A stretch of DNA of 48,024 nt from Bacteroidales bacterium (GTDB lineage Bacteria; Bacteroidota; Bacteroidia; Bacteroidales; P3): contig JAFTBM010000060.1 of the NCBI GenBank assembly GCA_017455205.1, positions 1 through 48,024 of the forward strand, read 5' to 3'. Positions 1 to 7,297 of this stretch are shown here, piece after piece. Positions within the stretch are counted from its first letter, which is position 1, and every line of letters begins with the position of its first letter. The position numbers and the translations under genes were made by a program. Below the pieces are notes generated by a model that was given only the letters and a program-made list of their open reading frames with translations, had not been told where the DNA came from and ran no database searches.

Positions 1-426
1 CAGCTCGGCACCCTGCCAGGGTCGGCTCTCTATGCGCCGACCGTCGGCGGAGTAGAGTTCCACCGAGGTCTCGGCATGCCCCTCGCCGCGCCGCAGCACC
101 AGCTGCCCTGCCGTGGGGTTAGGGAAAATCTCCACCTGTGGGGCAGTCTCCACGCCCGCAATACGCTCCACCTCGATGGTGAATCCCTGTTGCAATCCCT
201 CGCCGAGGCGGATGCCCTCGGCCGCAGCAGCCGAGGCCGCCACCTGCCCGAGGCTGTAGCCCATCGTGTAGCCGCCACCACTGCCGCTGCCTGTGGCAGC
301 ACCTCCAGCGGCCACCGTCCCGCTCTGTGCGGCGGCAGCCGCACAGAGCATCATCGCTGCCACTGCCATGCCCAGCCTTCGGGCACCAGCGACCAGTCTC
401 TCTTTCTTTTTGCTCTTTCTGTTCAT
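1..426 (-). CDS. Small T9SS-exported protein, 5' part (runs off the window)
   Basis: The reading frame opens at the ATG at 424-426 on the minus strand and is open for 142 codons to the window edge, so the 3' end is missing. Residues 1-35 look like a signal peptide: a basic start (MNRKSKKKER), then a hydrophobic stretch ending in AAAAAQ. A Gly/Ser/Ala-rich stretch with the phrase YTMGYSLGQ follows, as in small Bacteroidota proteins that carry little besides a sorting tail. From about residue 93 the text EIFPNPTAGQLVL and then VELYSADGRRI matches a type A T9SS C-terminal sorting domain, which directs export across the outer membrane. The leader upstream is unusual (hairpin at 469-513, G13 tract at 595-607, promoter at 666-673). 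The function beyond export is unknown. The sorting domain makes the frame secure. Confidence 0.85.
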   Translation of the reverse strand, partial: MNRKSKKKERLVAGARRLGMAVAAMMLCAAAAAQSGTVAAGGAATGSGSGGGYTMGYSLGQVAASAAAAEGIRLGEGLQQGFTIEVERIAGVETAPQVEIFPNPTAGQLVLRRGEGHAETSVELYSADGRRIESRPWQGAEL

Positions 427-468
427 CTCTTATCTATGATTTACATGTTACCACAACCGAAAAAGGGC

Positions 469-513
469 GAAGCCTCGGCTGCATACACCACAAAGGTATG
501 CAACCGAGGCTTC
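469..513 (-). promoter_or_regulatory. Long inverted repeat in the leader of the T9SS gene
   Basis: Two 18-base arms (469-486 and 496-513) pair at 17 of 18 positions around a 9-base loop. It lies 43 bases upstream of the ATG at 426 and downstream of the likely promoter at 666-673, so the transcript should carry it. No T-run follows on the minus strand, so it is not an ordinary terminator. It may be an RNA leader structure or a protein-binding palindrome. Confidence 0.6.
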
Positions 514-594
514 ACATCGCCACCGTAGAGGTGCGACACCCCCACGGAGACGCGGCACGCCGCCTCTCTACAGCCCATACAACCCCTCGCAAAT

Positions 595-607
595 GGGGGG
601 GGGGGGG
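595..607. repeat. Homopolymer tract, 13 consecutive G (C on the minus strand)
   Basis: Thirteen G residues in a row lie between the likely promoter (666-673) and the start codon (426) of the minus-strand T9SS gene. Tracts of this length slip easily in replication. Here it could change leader length or structure but not the reading frame. Confidence 0.9.
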
Positions 608-665
608 CTGATAATCAATATGTTACAAGAAGCATTCAACTTGCATTCTCTCCACTTTCGCACTG

Positions 666-673
666 CAAAGATA
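666..673 (-). promoter_or_regulatory. Bacteroidota -7 promoter element (TATCTTTG)
   Basis: The minus strand reads TTGTATCTTTGCAG, the commonest form of the TAnnTTTG -7 element in this phylum. The same string occurs before the DUF4160 gene (7577) and corA (19817). It would give a leader of about 235 bases for the T9SS gene. A matching -33 TTTG at the ideal distance is not clear. Confidence 0.65.
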
Positions 674-700
674 CAACATTTTTCCCAATCCTGGGAAAAA

Positions 701-728
701 GTGAATGGTGAAAAGTGAATGGTGAAAA
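701..728. repeat. 14-bp tandem duplication
   Basis: The unit GTGAATGGTGAAAA occurs twice in direct succession (701-714 and 715-728). It belongs to the simple A/G/T-rich direct repeats common between Bacteroidota genes. No function can be read from it. Confidence 0.8.
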
Positions 729-828
729 GTTTTTTTTCATCCCAATGATAGATGACCTGCGGCTGTTCCCTATTACAGCTACAGAAGAACGACCAGCACA
801 CCGAGTCGGGTCAAAGCAATTGGATACG

Positions 829-1191
829 ATGATGCATGATAGAATGACAGACGAGATGATAGCCCGCTACCCCTGCGGGAAGGCGACCTCGGAGGAGGAG
901 GCAATAGTACTCGACTACATAGCCGAGAGCGATGAGCACCTCGACGATTTCATCGCTATAGCTACTGTTATCGAACTGCACGAAGATGGCAGGAGAAGTG
1001 TGCAGAGAAAGCCTCGCGTGCACCAGCTATGGCTGGCGATAAGTGCGGCGGCTGTGGTAGCCCTGCTGGTCGGCGTGGGCATTGCTTGGCTTCATAGTGC
1101 AGGTAGCGGCGAGGCAATCGGCGTGGAGCAGGCGCCAGCCTACGCTGTGCAGGACACTATTGGCAGCACTGAAATGGAGGAGAGCCTATGA
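829..1191 (+). CDS. Short single-pass membrane protein, anti-sigma-like N-terminus
   Basis: About 120 residues if the ATG at 829 is used; ATGs at 832 and 844 are also possible and 844 gives 115. The N-terminal half (for example ATSEEEAIVLDYIAESDEH) resembles the start of Bacteroidota anti-sigma/FecR-type proteins, which bind sigma factors in the cytoplasm. One membrane segment follows (about residues 65-90, LWLAISAAAVVALLVGVGIA), then a short tail of some 30 residues outside the membrane. There is no zinc-binding HxxxCxxC motif. The stop overlaps the next start as ATGA, so translation is coupled to the transglutaminase-like gene. The anti-sigma role is an inference. The sigma-like gene at 5997 is a possible partner but is not adjacent. 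Confidence 0.6.
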   Translation: MMHDRMTDEMIARYPCGKATSEEEAIVLDYIAESDEHLDDFIAIATVIELHEDGRRSVQRKPRVHQLWLAISAAAVVALLVGVGIAWLHSAGSGEAIGVEQAPAYAVQDTIGSTEMEESL

Positions 1192-2654
1192 AGTGCGGCA
1201 TAGGGAGGGCGGCCATCATAGGCTTCGGCCTGATTTTCTGCCTTCAATTTCCAATGGTCGGTCTGACGCACGCCCAAGTGGTTCCCGATGGCTACCGCCA
1301 TCAGAAGCAGTTGGAACAGAGTCAATATAGGGACTCTACGCGTGAGGGATTTCTCCGATATGTGGAGCAGGTGTGGAGGGAGTATCGGCTGTTTGAAGGC
1401 GAGCATTCGCCGCAGAGCGTCAAGCCTGCTGGGCAGCCACACATCGACACCGCCCGCTGGGAGGGGGACACCCTGACGGCAGAGCACCGGGCATCGCACG
1501 GCGAGTTGGATACAGCGGAGAGGATTGGCATGGCGAAGGCACTGCCGCCGACGGCTGCGACTGACACGCCCTTGCGTGTATATGCAGTGCCATTCTATGG
1601 GCGGAGGCTCGAAATCTCCCTGCCAGAGAATATCGCGGGGGTAGCACTCGGCGGGGTCGGCGAGCGGCAGGTGGCACGCTACTGGAAGAGGCTCGACGGC
1701 GAACGTGCCGACCAGTGCATTGCCTCGCTTGACCGCCATCGCCACGACCTCTACCTCGGCGACTGGGGACTTTTCGACCTCATACGCCATATTTCAGCTG
1801 CCATATATCCAGGCCAACCCAATGAGCAGGCCGCCCTTGGGGTTTACCTACTCAATGCCATGCACTACGATGCTCGATTAGGCCGCGTGGGTGAGCAGCT
1901 GGTGATGCTCATCCCTACGGGTAGTCGCCTCTACGATATACCCTATATTGAGCTTGGCAACACGCGCTACTATGCCTTCGGCGAGTTCCCCCGCAAGGGC
2001 AAGCTTCGCAGCTACGAGCGACAGCCTGCGTATGCCCGCCAGACGGTAGACATGCACCTTGAACACTCCCCCAGACTGGGCGGTGCACTCGCCACGAAGG
2101 CGTACAGCTATGCTTTCGAAGGAGGCAAGGTTGAATTTCGCGTCAATCAGCCCCTCATAGACTTCTATGCCCGTTACCCGCAGACAGAGCTGTCGGTCTA
2201 TGCCACGGCGGCGATGGAGGAAGCCTTTGCAGCTGCCGTGGAGCGGGAGATGCGACCGATGGTGGAGGGGATGCCCCCCGTCGAGGCATTGAACACACTG
2301 CTTGAATTCATACAGCATGGATTTGCCTATCAAGCCGACCGCAGCCAGTTCGGACGCGAGAAGAACTTCTTCTGCGAGGAGAACTTCTACTACCCCGCCA
2401 ACGACTGCGAGGACCGCGCCGTGCTCTTCGCCCGGGTGGTGGGGATGCTGCTCGGCTACGACGCGGTGCTGTTGGCCTACGACGACCACGTGGCCACGGC
2501 AATTCGCGTCCCAGGGCGGAAAGTCAAGGGCTACCATATTGAACTGGACGGGAAGCGGTATATGGTCTGCGACCCGACATACCTCGGTGCTACGGTGGGC
2601 GACCTTGGACGCAAATACCGCAGCAAGCGAGCCCAAATAATCCTAACCAAGTAA
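1188..2654 (+). CDS. Secreted transglutaminase-like protein (paralogue of the 14373 gene)
   Basis: 488 residues. The N-terminus (MKCGIGRAAIIGFGLIFCLQ, then a cut near THAQ) is a signal peptide. The last 100 residues hold a transglutaminase-like cysteine fold: NDCEDRAVLF with the presumed nucleophile Cys near residue 406, DDHVATAIRV with His near 433 and VCDPTY with Asp near 461. Members of this fold act as proteases, amidases or cross-linking enzymes; the substrate cannot be told here. The central part (DWGLFDLI, IPYIELGNTRYY) aligns with the gene at 14373 (DWGYIKLL, RPYIELDGVQHF), so the two are full-length paralogues over about 350 residues. It overlaps the upstream gene by 4 bases and is followed after 22 bases by a lipoprotein gene, which suggests a periplasmic or surface role in an envelope operon. 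Confidence 0.75.
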   Translation: MKCGIGRAAIIGFGLIFCLQFPMVGLTHAQVVPDGYRHQKQLEQSQYRDSTREGFLRYVEQVWREYRLFEGEHSPQSVKPAGQPHIDTARWEGDTLTAEHRASHGELDTAERIGMAKALPPTAATDTPLRVYAVPFYGRRLEISLPENIAGVALGGVGERQVARYWKRLDGERADQCIASLDRHRHDLYLGDWGLFDLIRHISAAIYPGQPNEQAALGVYLLNAMHYDARLGRVGEQLVMLIPTGSRLYDIPYIELGNTRYYAFGEFPRKGKLRSYERQPAYARQTVDMHLEHSPRLGGALATKAYSYAFEGGKVEFRVNQPLIDFYARYPQTELSVYATAAMEEAFAAAVEREMRPMVEGMPPVEALNTLLEFIQHGFAYQADRSQFGREKNFFCEENFYYPANDCEDRAVLFARVVGMLLGYDAVLLAYDDHVATAIRVPGRKVKGYHIELDGKRYMVCDPTYLGATVGDLGRKYRSKRAQIILTK

Positions 2655-2676
2655 AATACCTAAAAACAAATACACA

Positions 2677-3246
2677 ATGAAACGCAAAATGATGATGGTG
2701 GCCGCAGTGGCCACGCTGCTCCTCGGAGCCTGCAAAAGCAACCGCAACGTGGTAACGCCCGAGACGATGGGCAACAGGGAGGTGGAACTTCCCTGCGCGC
2801 AATACGACCGCGACTCGGAGGAGTACTTCACTGGCATGGGAGTGGGTGAAAACCTCAACATGCAGAATGCCCGCATGGCCGCGTTCAACGCAGCCAAGAG
2901 CATGGTCAATGGCAAGCTTGGTGGTCTGGCCAAGGGGCTTTCGACCGACTATGTGCGCAGTCAGGCTGGCGGAGCGCAGCAGGACGACGTGCAGCGCATC
3001 GCCGAGCGCGAGATCACGGCAGTGATCGAGCGAATGCTCAACGATGCCGAGCAGACCTGCGAGAAGCTCTACCAGACCCCTGCTGGCACCTACCAGAGCC
3101 ACATAGCCATCCGCATCAGCAAGAAAGAGTTGGCACAACGGACTGCCACCGCCCTCAGCGAGGATCAGAAGCTTGAGGGGATGTTCCACCGCGACCAGTT
3201 CCGCAAGTGGATGGAGGAATACATGGCGAAACACTCGGGAAATTGA
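2677..3246 (+). CDS. LPP20-like lipoprotein
   Basis: 189 residues. A lipoprotein signal ends in LLLGAC, with the lipid-bearing Cys at residue 19. The body begins with a stretch typical of LPP20-type domains: YFTGMGVGENLNMQNARMAA, meaning a glycine-rich GxGxG turn followed by a helix in which many Ala and Arg residues are spaced as in proteins that start 'eAr..A...A'. The rest is helical and charged and ends in KWMEEYMAKHSGN. LPP20 domains occur in outer-membrane lipoproteins of poorly known role. It sits third in the 829-5389 operon, before another protein with a related N-terminal domain, so the two may form a complex. The family call is by pattern and moderately sure. Confidence 0.6.
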   Translation: MKRKMMMVAAVATLLLGACKSNRNVVTPETMGNREVELPCAQYDRDSEEYFTGMGVGENLNMQNARMAAFNAAKSMVNGKLGGLAKGLSTDYVRSQAGGAQQDDVQRIAEREITAVIERMLNDAEQTCEKLYQTPAGTYQSHIAIRISKKELAQRTATALSEDQKLEGMFHRDQFRKWMEEYMAKHSGN

Positions 3247-3271
3247 GAATTGAAAATAGAGAATTGAGAAT
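3241..3271. repeat. AATTGAGAAT-type intergenic direct repeats
   Basis: The gap between two operon genes consists almost entirely of variants of AATTGAGAAT/AATTGAAAAT (three copies). The first overlaps the end of the upstream gene. A similar AATTTTCAATTTTCAATT string occurs at 19947-19963. Such repeats are common spacer material in Bacteroidota. Confidence 0.7.
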
Positions 3272-3279
3272 ATAGGTTG

Positions 3280-4095
3280 ATGCAAAAGACGTTCTTCACC
3301 ATCATACTAATGCTGACGGCAGTGCCGCTGTGCTGGGCACAGCGGCTGCCGTCGTGGATGAACGAGCTGCCGAAGGCCAGCAACAGCACCATCGTCTATG
3401 TGCGGGAGTCGGGAGAGGGAAAGACGCCGTCGGAGGCTATGAATGAAGCACTGCTGCGGGTAATGCAAAGCGCAGCACTGCGCATCGGGCGTCCGTTTGA
3501 TGCCTATGAGGTGGACATAGCCCTTGCCAAAGGCGGCGACTATCGGGCAATCAGCCGCCAGTACAACATCCCCATCAACAAAGTCGACGAGTACGAGACC
3601 CGACTGACGGATGGCACCATCCGTGTGTGGGTGCTGTGCCAATTAGCCACCAGCGGCAGTGTGCCTCCCCAGTGGGAAAAGATGCGTCGCAGGGGGGAGG
3701 TGAACAGCTGGGTGTCGCTTGTCAAGAGCACAGTGGTGCCAGGACTGGGACAGATGGGCAAAGGCTACACCGCCGAGGGTTGGTTCACGCTCGGCGGTGA
3801 GCTGCTGCTGGTGGGCAGTGGCGTGGGCAGTTACTTCATGGCACAGAATCAGCTGGATGTGATGCACGATGCTACCACCGCATACGCTGATTGGAACGCG
3901 GCTCGAAGCACCTACAACACCCTGCAGACAGTTTCCTACATCGCTTGGGGCAGCGCTGCCGTGCTTTACGCCTTCAACCTCTACCGTGCCTTCACCATGC
4001 AGCCCAGGCGCGCGTCGGGCATCGCCTTCGCCCCGTCGATGCTGCCGACAGGCAACGGCACTGCCCCCACCCTTTCATTCACTTTCAAATTCTGA
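3280..4095 (+). CDS. Membrane protein with LPP20-like N-terminal domain
   Basis: 271 residues from the ATG at 3280; a TTG directly before it is less likely. A signal peptide (MQKTFFTIILMLTAVPLCWA) ends before QRLPSWM. Residues 20-130 resemble the LPP20-like domain of the previous gene (VYVRESGEGKTPSEAMNEAL, then a helix rich in Ala). From about residue 150 the text VPGLGQMGKGYTAEGW and hydrophobic segments (LGGELLLVGSGVGSYFMA; VSYIAWGSAAVLYAFNLY) point to two membrane passes, as in Bacteroidota proteins with a P-G-x-G-Q motif before a hairpin of membrane helices. The gene lies in the middle of the 829-5389 operon, four bases before the next start. The function is not known. It may anchor an assembly that includes the lipoproteins on either side. 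Confidence 0.6.
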   Translation: MQKTFFTIILMLTAVPLCWAQRLPSWMNELPKASNSTIVYVRESGEGKTPSEAMNEALLRVMQSAALRIGRPFDAYEVDIALAKGGDYRAISRQYNIPINKVDEYETRLTDGTIRVWVLCQLATSGSVPPQWEKMRRRGEVNSWVSLVKSTVVPGLGQMGKGYTAEGWFTLGGELLLVGSGVGSYFMAQNQLDVMHDATTAYADWNAARSTYNTLQTVSYIAWGSAAVLYAFNLYRAFTMQPRRASGIAFAPSMLPTGNGTAPTLSFTFKF

Positions 4096-4099
4096 CGCT

Positions 4100-5389
4100 A
4101 TGACACTCCGTAGATTAAGACCTTGGCTAATGTTTGTAGCCACCACCACCGTGCTGATGCATTCGTGCATCAAGGACTTGGAGGTGGAGGGAATCTATCC
4201 CGAGGGGAACGTGCGAGGACGAGTGGTGGAACGCAGCTCGCAGCAGCCCGTCGGTGGGCTTGCGGTGAAGCTCATCTGCGACGGAGCCACACTCGCCTCC
4301 ACCACCTCGGCTGATGATGGCAGGTTTACCTTCAGGCTGACAGCGGAGAGGATGGCCGATGGGTGCCAAGTGGTGGTCAGTGCCGACTCGTTGTATGCTG
4401 GATGCAGTGCCGATGTGCCCAATGGAGGATTCGGTCGGGAGGAATACGACCTCGACGTGCTATTCGTCGAGGGGCCTGGGCTTCCTGTGGTGCATACCAA
4501 GTCGGTAGCATCTGATGCCGTCGGCGCCACCACAGCGACGCTTGCTGGCAGTGTGGAGGACGACCTTCGCTCGGCCGTCGTCAGCCGTGGCTTTGCCTAC
4601 AGCACCCTGCAATATCCCACGCTGGCCAACGGGAGCGTGTCGGCCGGCGGAGGATTGGGCGATTTCAGCGCCATCGCCACAGGTTTGCAACCTGGCATCA
4701 CCTACTATGTGCGTGCCTACGCCACCAATGGCGTGGGTACAGCCTACGGCGAGCAGCAGAGCTTCACCACCCTTAGTGGTCTTCCCATGGTCGCAACCGC
4801 AGCCGAAGCTTCGCTACTCGGCGTCAGCTCCGCCCAGTGCGGTGGCACGGTAACAGGCGATGGTGGCTTTGCCGTCACCGCTCGTGGAGTCTGCTGGAGC
4901 GTCGCTCCATCGCCCACGGTGAGTAACCTGCACAGCAACGATGGCACCGGGTTGGGCGCCTTCGTCAGCACCCTGACGAGCCTGCAACCAAGCACCACCT
5001 ACTATGTGCGTGCCTACGCCACCAATGCCAACGGCACCGTCTACGGCGAGCAGCGCACCGTCGCCACACCCAGCGGGATGCCCACTGTCACTACAACATC
5101 TGCCAGCAGCATCACCGCCACCTCTGCCGTCTGCGGCGGCGAAGTGGCCACCGATGGGGGCTATGCTGTCGCCGCCCGCGGTGTCTGCTTCAGCACCACA
5201 CCCGAACCCACCACCTCAAGCCCACACACCACCGATGGCAGCGGCACAGGTGCATTTGTCAGCAACCTCACATCGCTATCCGCAGGCACCACCTACTACT
5301 ACCGCGCCTACGCCACCAACGCCACAGGCACAGTGTATGGTGAGGAACGGACATTTCGCACCAGCGAATTAGGTGCCAAAAACCGATAG
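4100..5389 (+). CDS. Surface lipoprotein with fibronectin-like repeats
   Basis: 429 residues from the ATG at 4100. An open frame runs further upstream but overlaps the preceding gene and lacks a signal. The N-terminus ends in VLMHSC, a lipobox with Cys at 23. Residues 35-120 look like a carboxypeptidase-regulatory/CNA-B-like beta-sandwich (VRGRVVERSSQQPVGGLAVK, then TTSADDGRFTFRL). Three repeats of about 90 residues follow, each closing on TTYYVRAYATN and GTVYGEQ-like text; they are fibronectin type III-like repeats known from many Bacteroidota surface lipoproteins. The last gene of the 829-5389 operon, it is a likely surface-exposed binding or scaffold protein. No catalytic residues are visible. 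A repeat element begins 60 bases after the stop. Confidence 0.75.
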   Translation: MTLRRLRPWLMFVATTTVLMHSCIKDLEVEGIYPEGNVRGRVVERSSQQPVGGLAVKLICDGATLASTTSADDGRFTFRLTAERMADGCQVVVSADSLYAGCSADVPNGGFGREEYDLDVLFVEGPGLPVVHTKSVASDAVGATTATLAGSVEDDLRSAVVSRGFAYSTLQYPTLANGSVSAGGGLGDFSAIATGLQPGITYYVRAYATNGVGTAYGEQQSFTTLSGLPMVATAAEASLLGVSSAQCGGTVTGDGGFAVTARGVCWSVAPSPTVSNLHSNDGTGLGAFVSTLTSLQPSTTYYVRAYATNANGTVYGEQRTVATPSGMPTVTTTSASSITATSAVCGGEVATDGGYAVAARGVCFSTTPEPTTSSPHTTDGSGTGAFVSNLTSLSAGTTYYYRAYATNATGTVYGEERTFRTSELGAKNR

Positions 5390-5448
5390 CGCCCAAAACA
5401 CCTTATCGAAAATCTCGTAATGGGAAAGATTTTTTTCTTGTGGAGGGA

Positions 5449-5570
5449 GGGACTTGGTCCGTATCAACTCCGTGTCATCTCCGTGTCACCTCCGTGTCAC
5501 CTCCGACTCCAGTCGGACCAAACACGGACCAAACACGAACCAAACACGGCTCGAACACGGCTCAAGTCCC
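5449..5570. repeat. 122-bp inverted element of 11-bp units, family 1 copy A
   Basis: The element has 59-base halves around a 4-base centre (tcca). Its ends are GGGACTTG and CAAGTCCC. The left half holds four units of the form (C/G)TCCGTGTCAN; the right half holds four units of the form CCAAACACGGA. When the halves are paired, each 11-base period gives 7 pairs (TCCGTGT with ACACGGA) and a 4 x 4 mismatch, and the centre closes with TCCGAC/GTCGGA. Copy B at 19964-20085 has the same length and layout. It lies 60 bases after the envelope operon. It could act as a DNA cruciform, a phased protein-binding array or an RNA hairpin. Confidence 0.85.
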
Positions 5571-5990
5571 TACCAGCAGCACTGCTGCTTGCGAGGTATC
5601 CCAGAAGCCTTGCATTTGCAGCCCCTGGCGATGATTGTCCGCAAGATATTTTGGGCACAATTGAAAAAGTTGAAAAAAACGGCTGGAAATATCCAGAAAA
5701 AACAGCGCATTTGCAGTCAGCAATGAGATGCAACATAATAGGATAAATTAAAAAACAACAGATTAAGAAACAGAAATTTAGCAAGAGAACGGACATCTAT
5801 ATATAATAGCAATTCGTGCTATTCTTGATAACCAAATTTCCACATCGTCCCCATAAGTGGGGGCTTATCAATGCAAGAATAGGTCGACGAAGCGCCGTGC
5901 ATCGGCGTGGAATGGATCAGTTTGCATTGAAGGGCGTGGAAACCCTGGTTATCAGACGAAAGTTACGTTCCACGCTTTTCTTTTTGCTAT
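5571..5990. other. Gene-free spacer before the sigma-factor gene
   Basis: No gene is visible. The only structures are a short palindrome around 5807-5821 (TAGCA/TGCTA) and an 8-base inverted repeat, GCGTGGAA at 5934-5941 and TTCCACGC at 5968-5975, followed by the T-rich run TTTTCTTTTT. The latter lies just before the sigma-factor start and could be an attenuator-like hairpin. No clear TAnnTTTG promoter was found; TATTCTTG at about 5818 is one mismatch away. Confidence 0.5.
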
Positions 5991-5996
5991 GTGCCT

Positions 5997-6626
5997 ATGC
6001 CGATGAGACTTACGTTCAGATACCGCTACACTGACGACCGTCAGCTGGTGGCCGACCTGCTGGCCGACGACGGGCGGGCAGTGGCCTATCTGCTCTACGA
6101 CGGCTTTGAATCTCTGCTTCGGAGCAACGCCGAGAAAGCCTCGGGGCTGCTCTCGGCGGACCTGCGGCGGGGACTGTCGGCCGAGACGGTCGACGACTTC
6201 CTCCACGAGTTCTACCTCTACCCCCGGACCGATGGCTGGGCGCGGCTGCGCCGCTACGACACAGCGTTGCCGTTCGCGAGCTGGCTTTCGGTTGTCAGCT
6301 ACCGTTTCTTCAAGAATCATGCCCAGAGCCTGCGCGACAGCCTGCGGCAGCGACCCTTGGCCGACCGCGACGACCTGCGGCTGGTGCAGGAGGGTGGCCA
6401 GCGGGCGGCGGCCATCATGATGGACATCCGCCAAGCTCTCGCGGACTTGCCGTCGGGGCGCGACCGCGAGGTGCTGGAAGCCCTGCTTCTGCGCGACGAA
6501 GAGCCTGCCGCCGTCGCCGCGCACCTTGGCATCGGCGTGGACAACCTCTACAACATCAAGCGCCGCGCCCTTGCACGGCTGGTGGCCAAGCACCTGCAAG
6601 GCTACAAGGAATGCCGAGGGAGGTGA
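5997..6626 (+). CDS. RNA polymerase sigma-70/ECF-like factor
   Basis: About 209 residues from the ATG at 5997; the GTG at 5991 and ATG at 6003 are alternatives. Region 2-like text runs from AVAYLLYDGFESLL through VDDFLHEFYLY and PFASWLSVVSYRFFKNH (about residues 25-105), matching the core-binding and -10 recognition helices of ECF factors. Region 4-like text follows near residues 145-200: ALADLPSGRDREVLEALLLR, then EEPAAVAAHLGIGVDNLYNI KRRALARL, a helix-turn-helix that contacts promoter DNA. It has no gene next to it on the same strand. The anti-sigma-like membrane protein at 829 is a speculative partner. It is G+C-rich, like the operon before it and unlike the island that starts at its 3' side. 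Confidence 0.75.
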   Translation: MPMRLTFRYRYTDDRQLVADLLADDGRAVAYLLYDGFESLLRSNAEKASGLLSADLRRGLSAETVDDFLHEFYLYPRTDGWARLRRYDTALPFASWLSVVSYRFFKNHAQSLRDSLRQRPLADRDDLRLVQEGGQRAAAIMMDIRQALADLPSGRDREVLEALLLRDEEPAAVAAHLGIGVDNLYNIKRRALARLVAKHLQGYKECRGR

Positions 6627-6744
6627 TAGATTGCAGAGTTGAAAACCCTATATGGTAGTAGGATATGGGAAAATGTAAGTCAAAGGTGTCTCGCTCTGGT
6701 GTCTCTCCAGATGTTCCAGTGTCTGCTGGGTCATGGCGTTGTTC

Positions 6745-7008
6745 TTATACACTTATCAATGGAACGCCCAGAGTGGTAGATATTTTGGCGAGAATAGCCA
6801 ATGTAAAGTTGTGGGTACCGCCAACCCAGCGGCACACTTCGGCTTCGGAGCGTCCTATTTGTTTGGCAAATTCTTTTTGCGTCATTCCTCGTTCCTTCAA
6901 GATGCCATCTATTTTGTCGGCAATCTCGAATGACCAGTCAACACGCTGCTTAATATCCTGCGGCGTGGATGCAATCATTTCGTTGAAAAGATCTGATGTT
7001 TTGCTCAT
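6745..7008 (-). CDS. XRE-family helix-turn-helix protein (likely antitoxin or repressor)
   Basis: 87 residues. Residues 30-85 form a Cro/CI-type helix-turn-helix: DKIDGILKERGMTQKEFAKQ, then IGRSEAEVCRWVGGTHNFTL and AILAKISTTLGVPL. Such proteins bind palindromic operators and often act as antitoxins that repress their own operon. It is the last of three minus-strand genes with DUF4160 and DUF2442 members upstream (gap of 31 bases). The DNA is A+T-richer than the flanking sigma-factor gene, which fits acquired DNA. The fold is confident; the antitoxin role is inferred from gene order and small size. It could also be a repressor for a lost element. Confidence 0.85.
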   Translation of the reverse strand: MSKTSDLFNEMIASTPQDIKQRVDWSFEIADKIDGILKERGMTQKEFAKQIGRSEAEVCRWVGGTHNFTLAILAKISTTLGVPLISV

Positions 7009-7039
7009 GGGTCGAAATCTGTTGTGTCAATACCTGAAA

Positions 7040-7291
7040 TCAAGCAACAGCGATACCTCGTTCGTAGAGAGACTCCGGGGCAAAACCAACTTCATTGTTC
7101 CAATCAACGGTGAATGGGTCAAGCGTGAAGTTGCGGAAATAGTCCATATCCTGCAACTTGCGGCAGATGCCCTTTTGCATCAGTGGCGTAAAGTCTACCA
7201 ATTTTACTGCACCGTCATTGAAAGTGAGTTTCAGGATATAGTCGCGGACATACTCCGCAGAGGTAACGCACAAGATAAAATAGTCTTCCAT
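7040..7291 (-). CDS. DUF2442-family small protein
   Basis: 83 residues. The pattern YILKLTFNDGAVKLVDFTPL followed by LQDMDYFRNFTLDPFTVDWN and FAPESLYERG is that of DUF2442 proteins: a small alpha/beta fold with the phrases 'v.f.dG....vDl.p.l', 'F..f.v......i.W..g.d..p..LY'. DUF2442 genes usually sit beside DUF4160 genes and the pair is suspected to form a toxin-antitoxin-like module, although the activity is not settled. Here it follows the DUF4160 gene after six bases, so they are surely co-transcribed. The recognition is good; the function is open. Confidence 0.85.
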   Translation of the reverse strand: MEDYFILCVTSAEYVRDYILKLTFNDGAVKLVDFTPLMQKGICRKLQDMDYFRNFTLDPFTVDWNNEVGFAPESLYERGIAVA

Positions 7292-7297
7292 AACAAA

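Noticed and set aside
30-344. Minus-strand open frame of 104 codons
   Set aside because: Another minus-strand frame from 426 has a signal peptide and a T9SS sorting domain, so this one is a shadow.
76-611. Two plus-strand open frames near the left edge
   Set aside because: They lie opposite the T9SS gene and its leader and have no signal, domain or start context.
3869-4099. Longer N-terminus for the lipoprotein at 4100
   Set aside because: It would overlap the preceding gene in another frame and would bury the lipobox signal that starts at 4100.
5449-5570. CRISPR array
   Set aside because: The units are 11 bases without spacers and are arranged in inverted halves; no cas genes are near.
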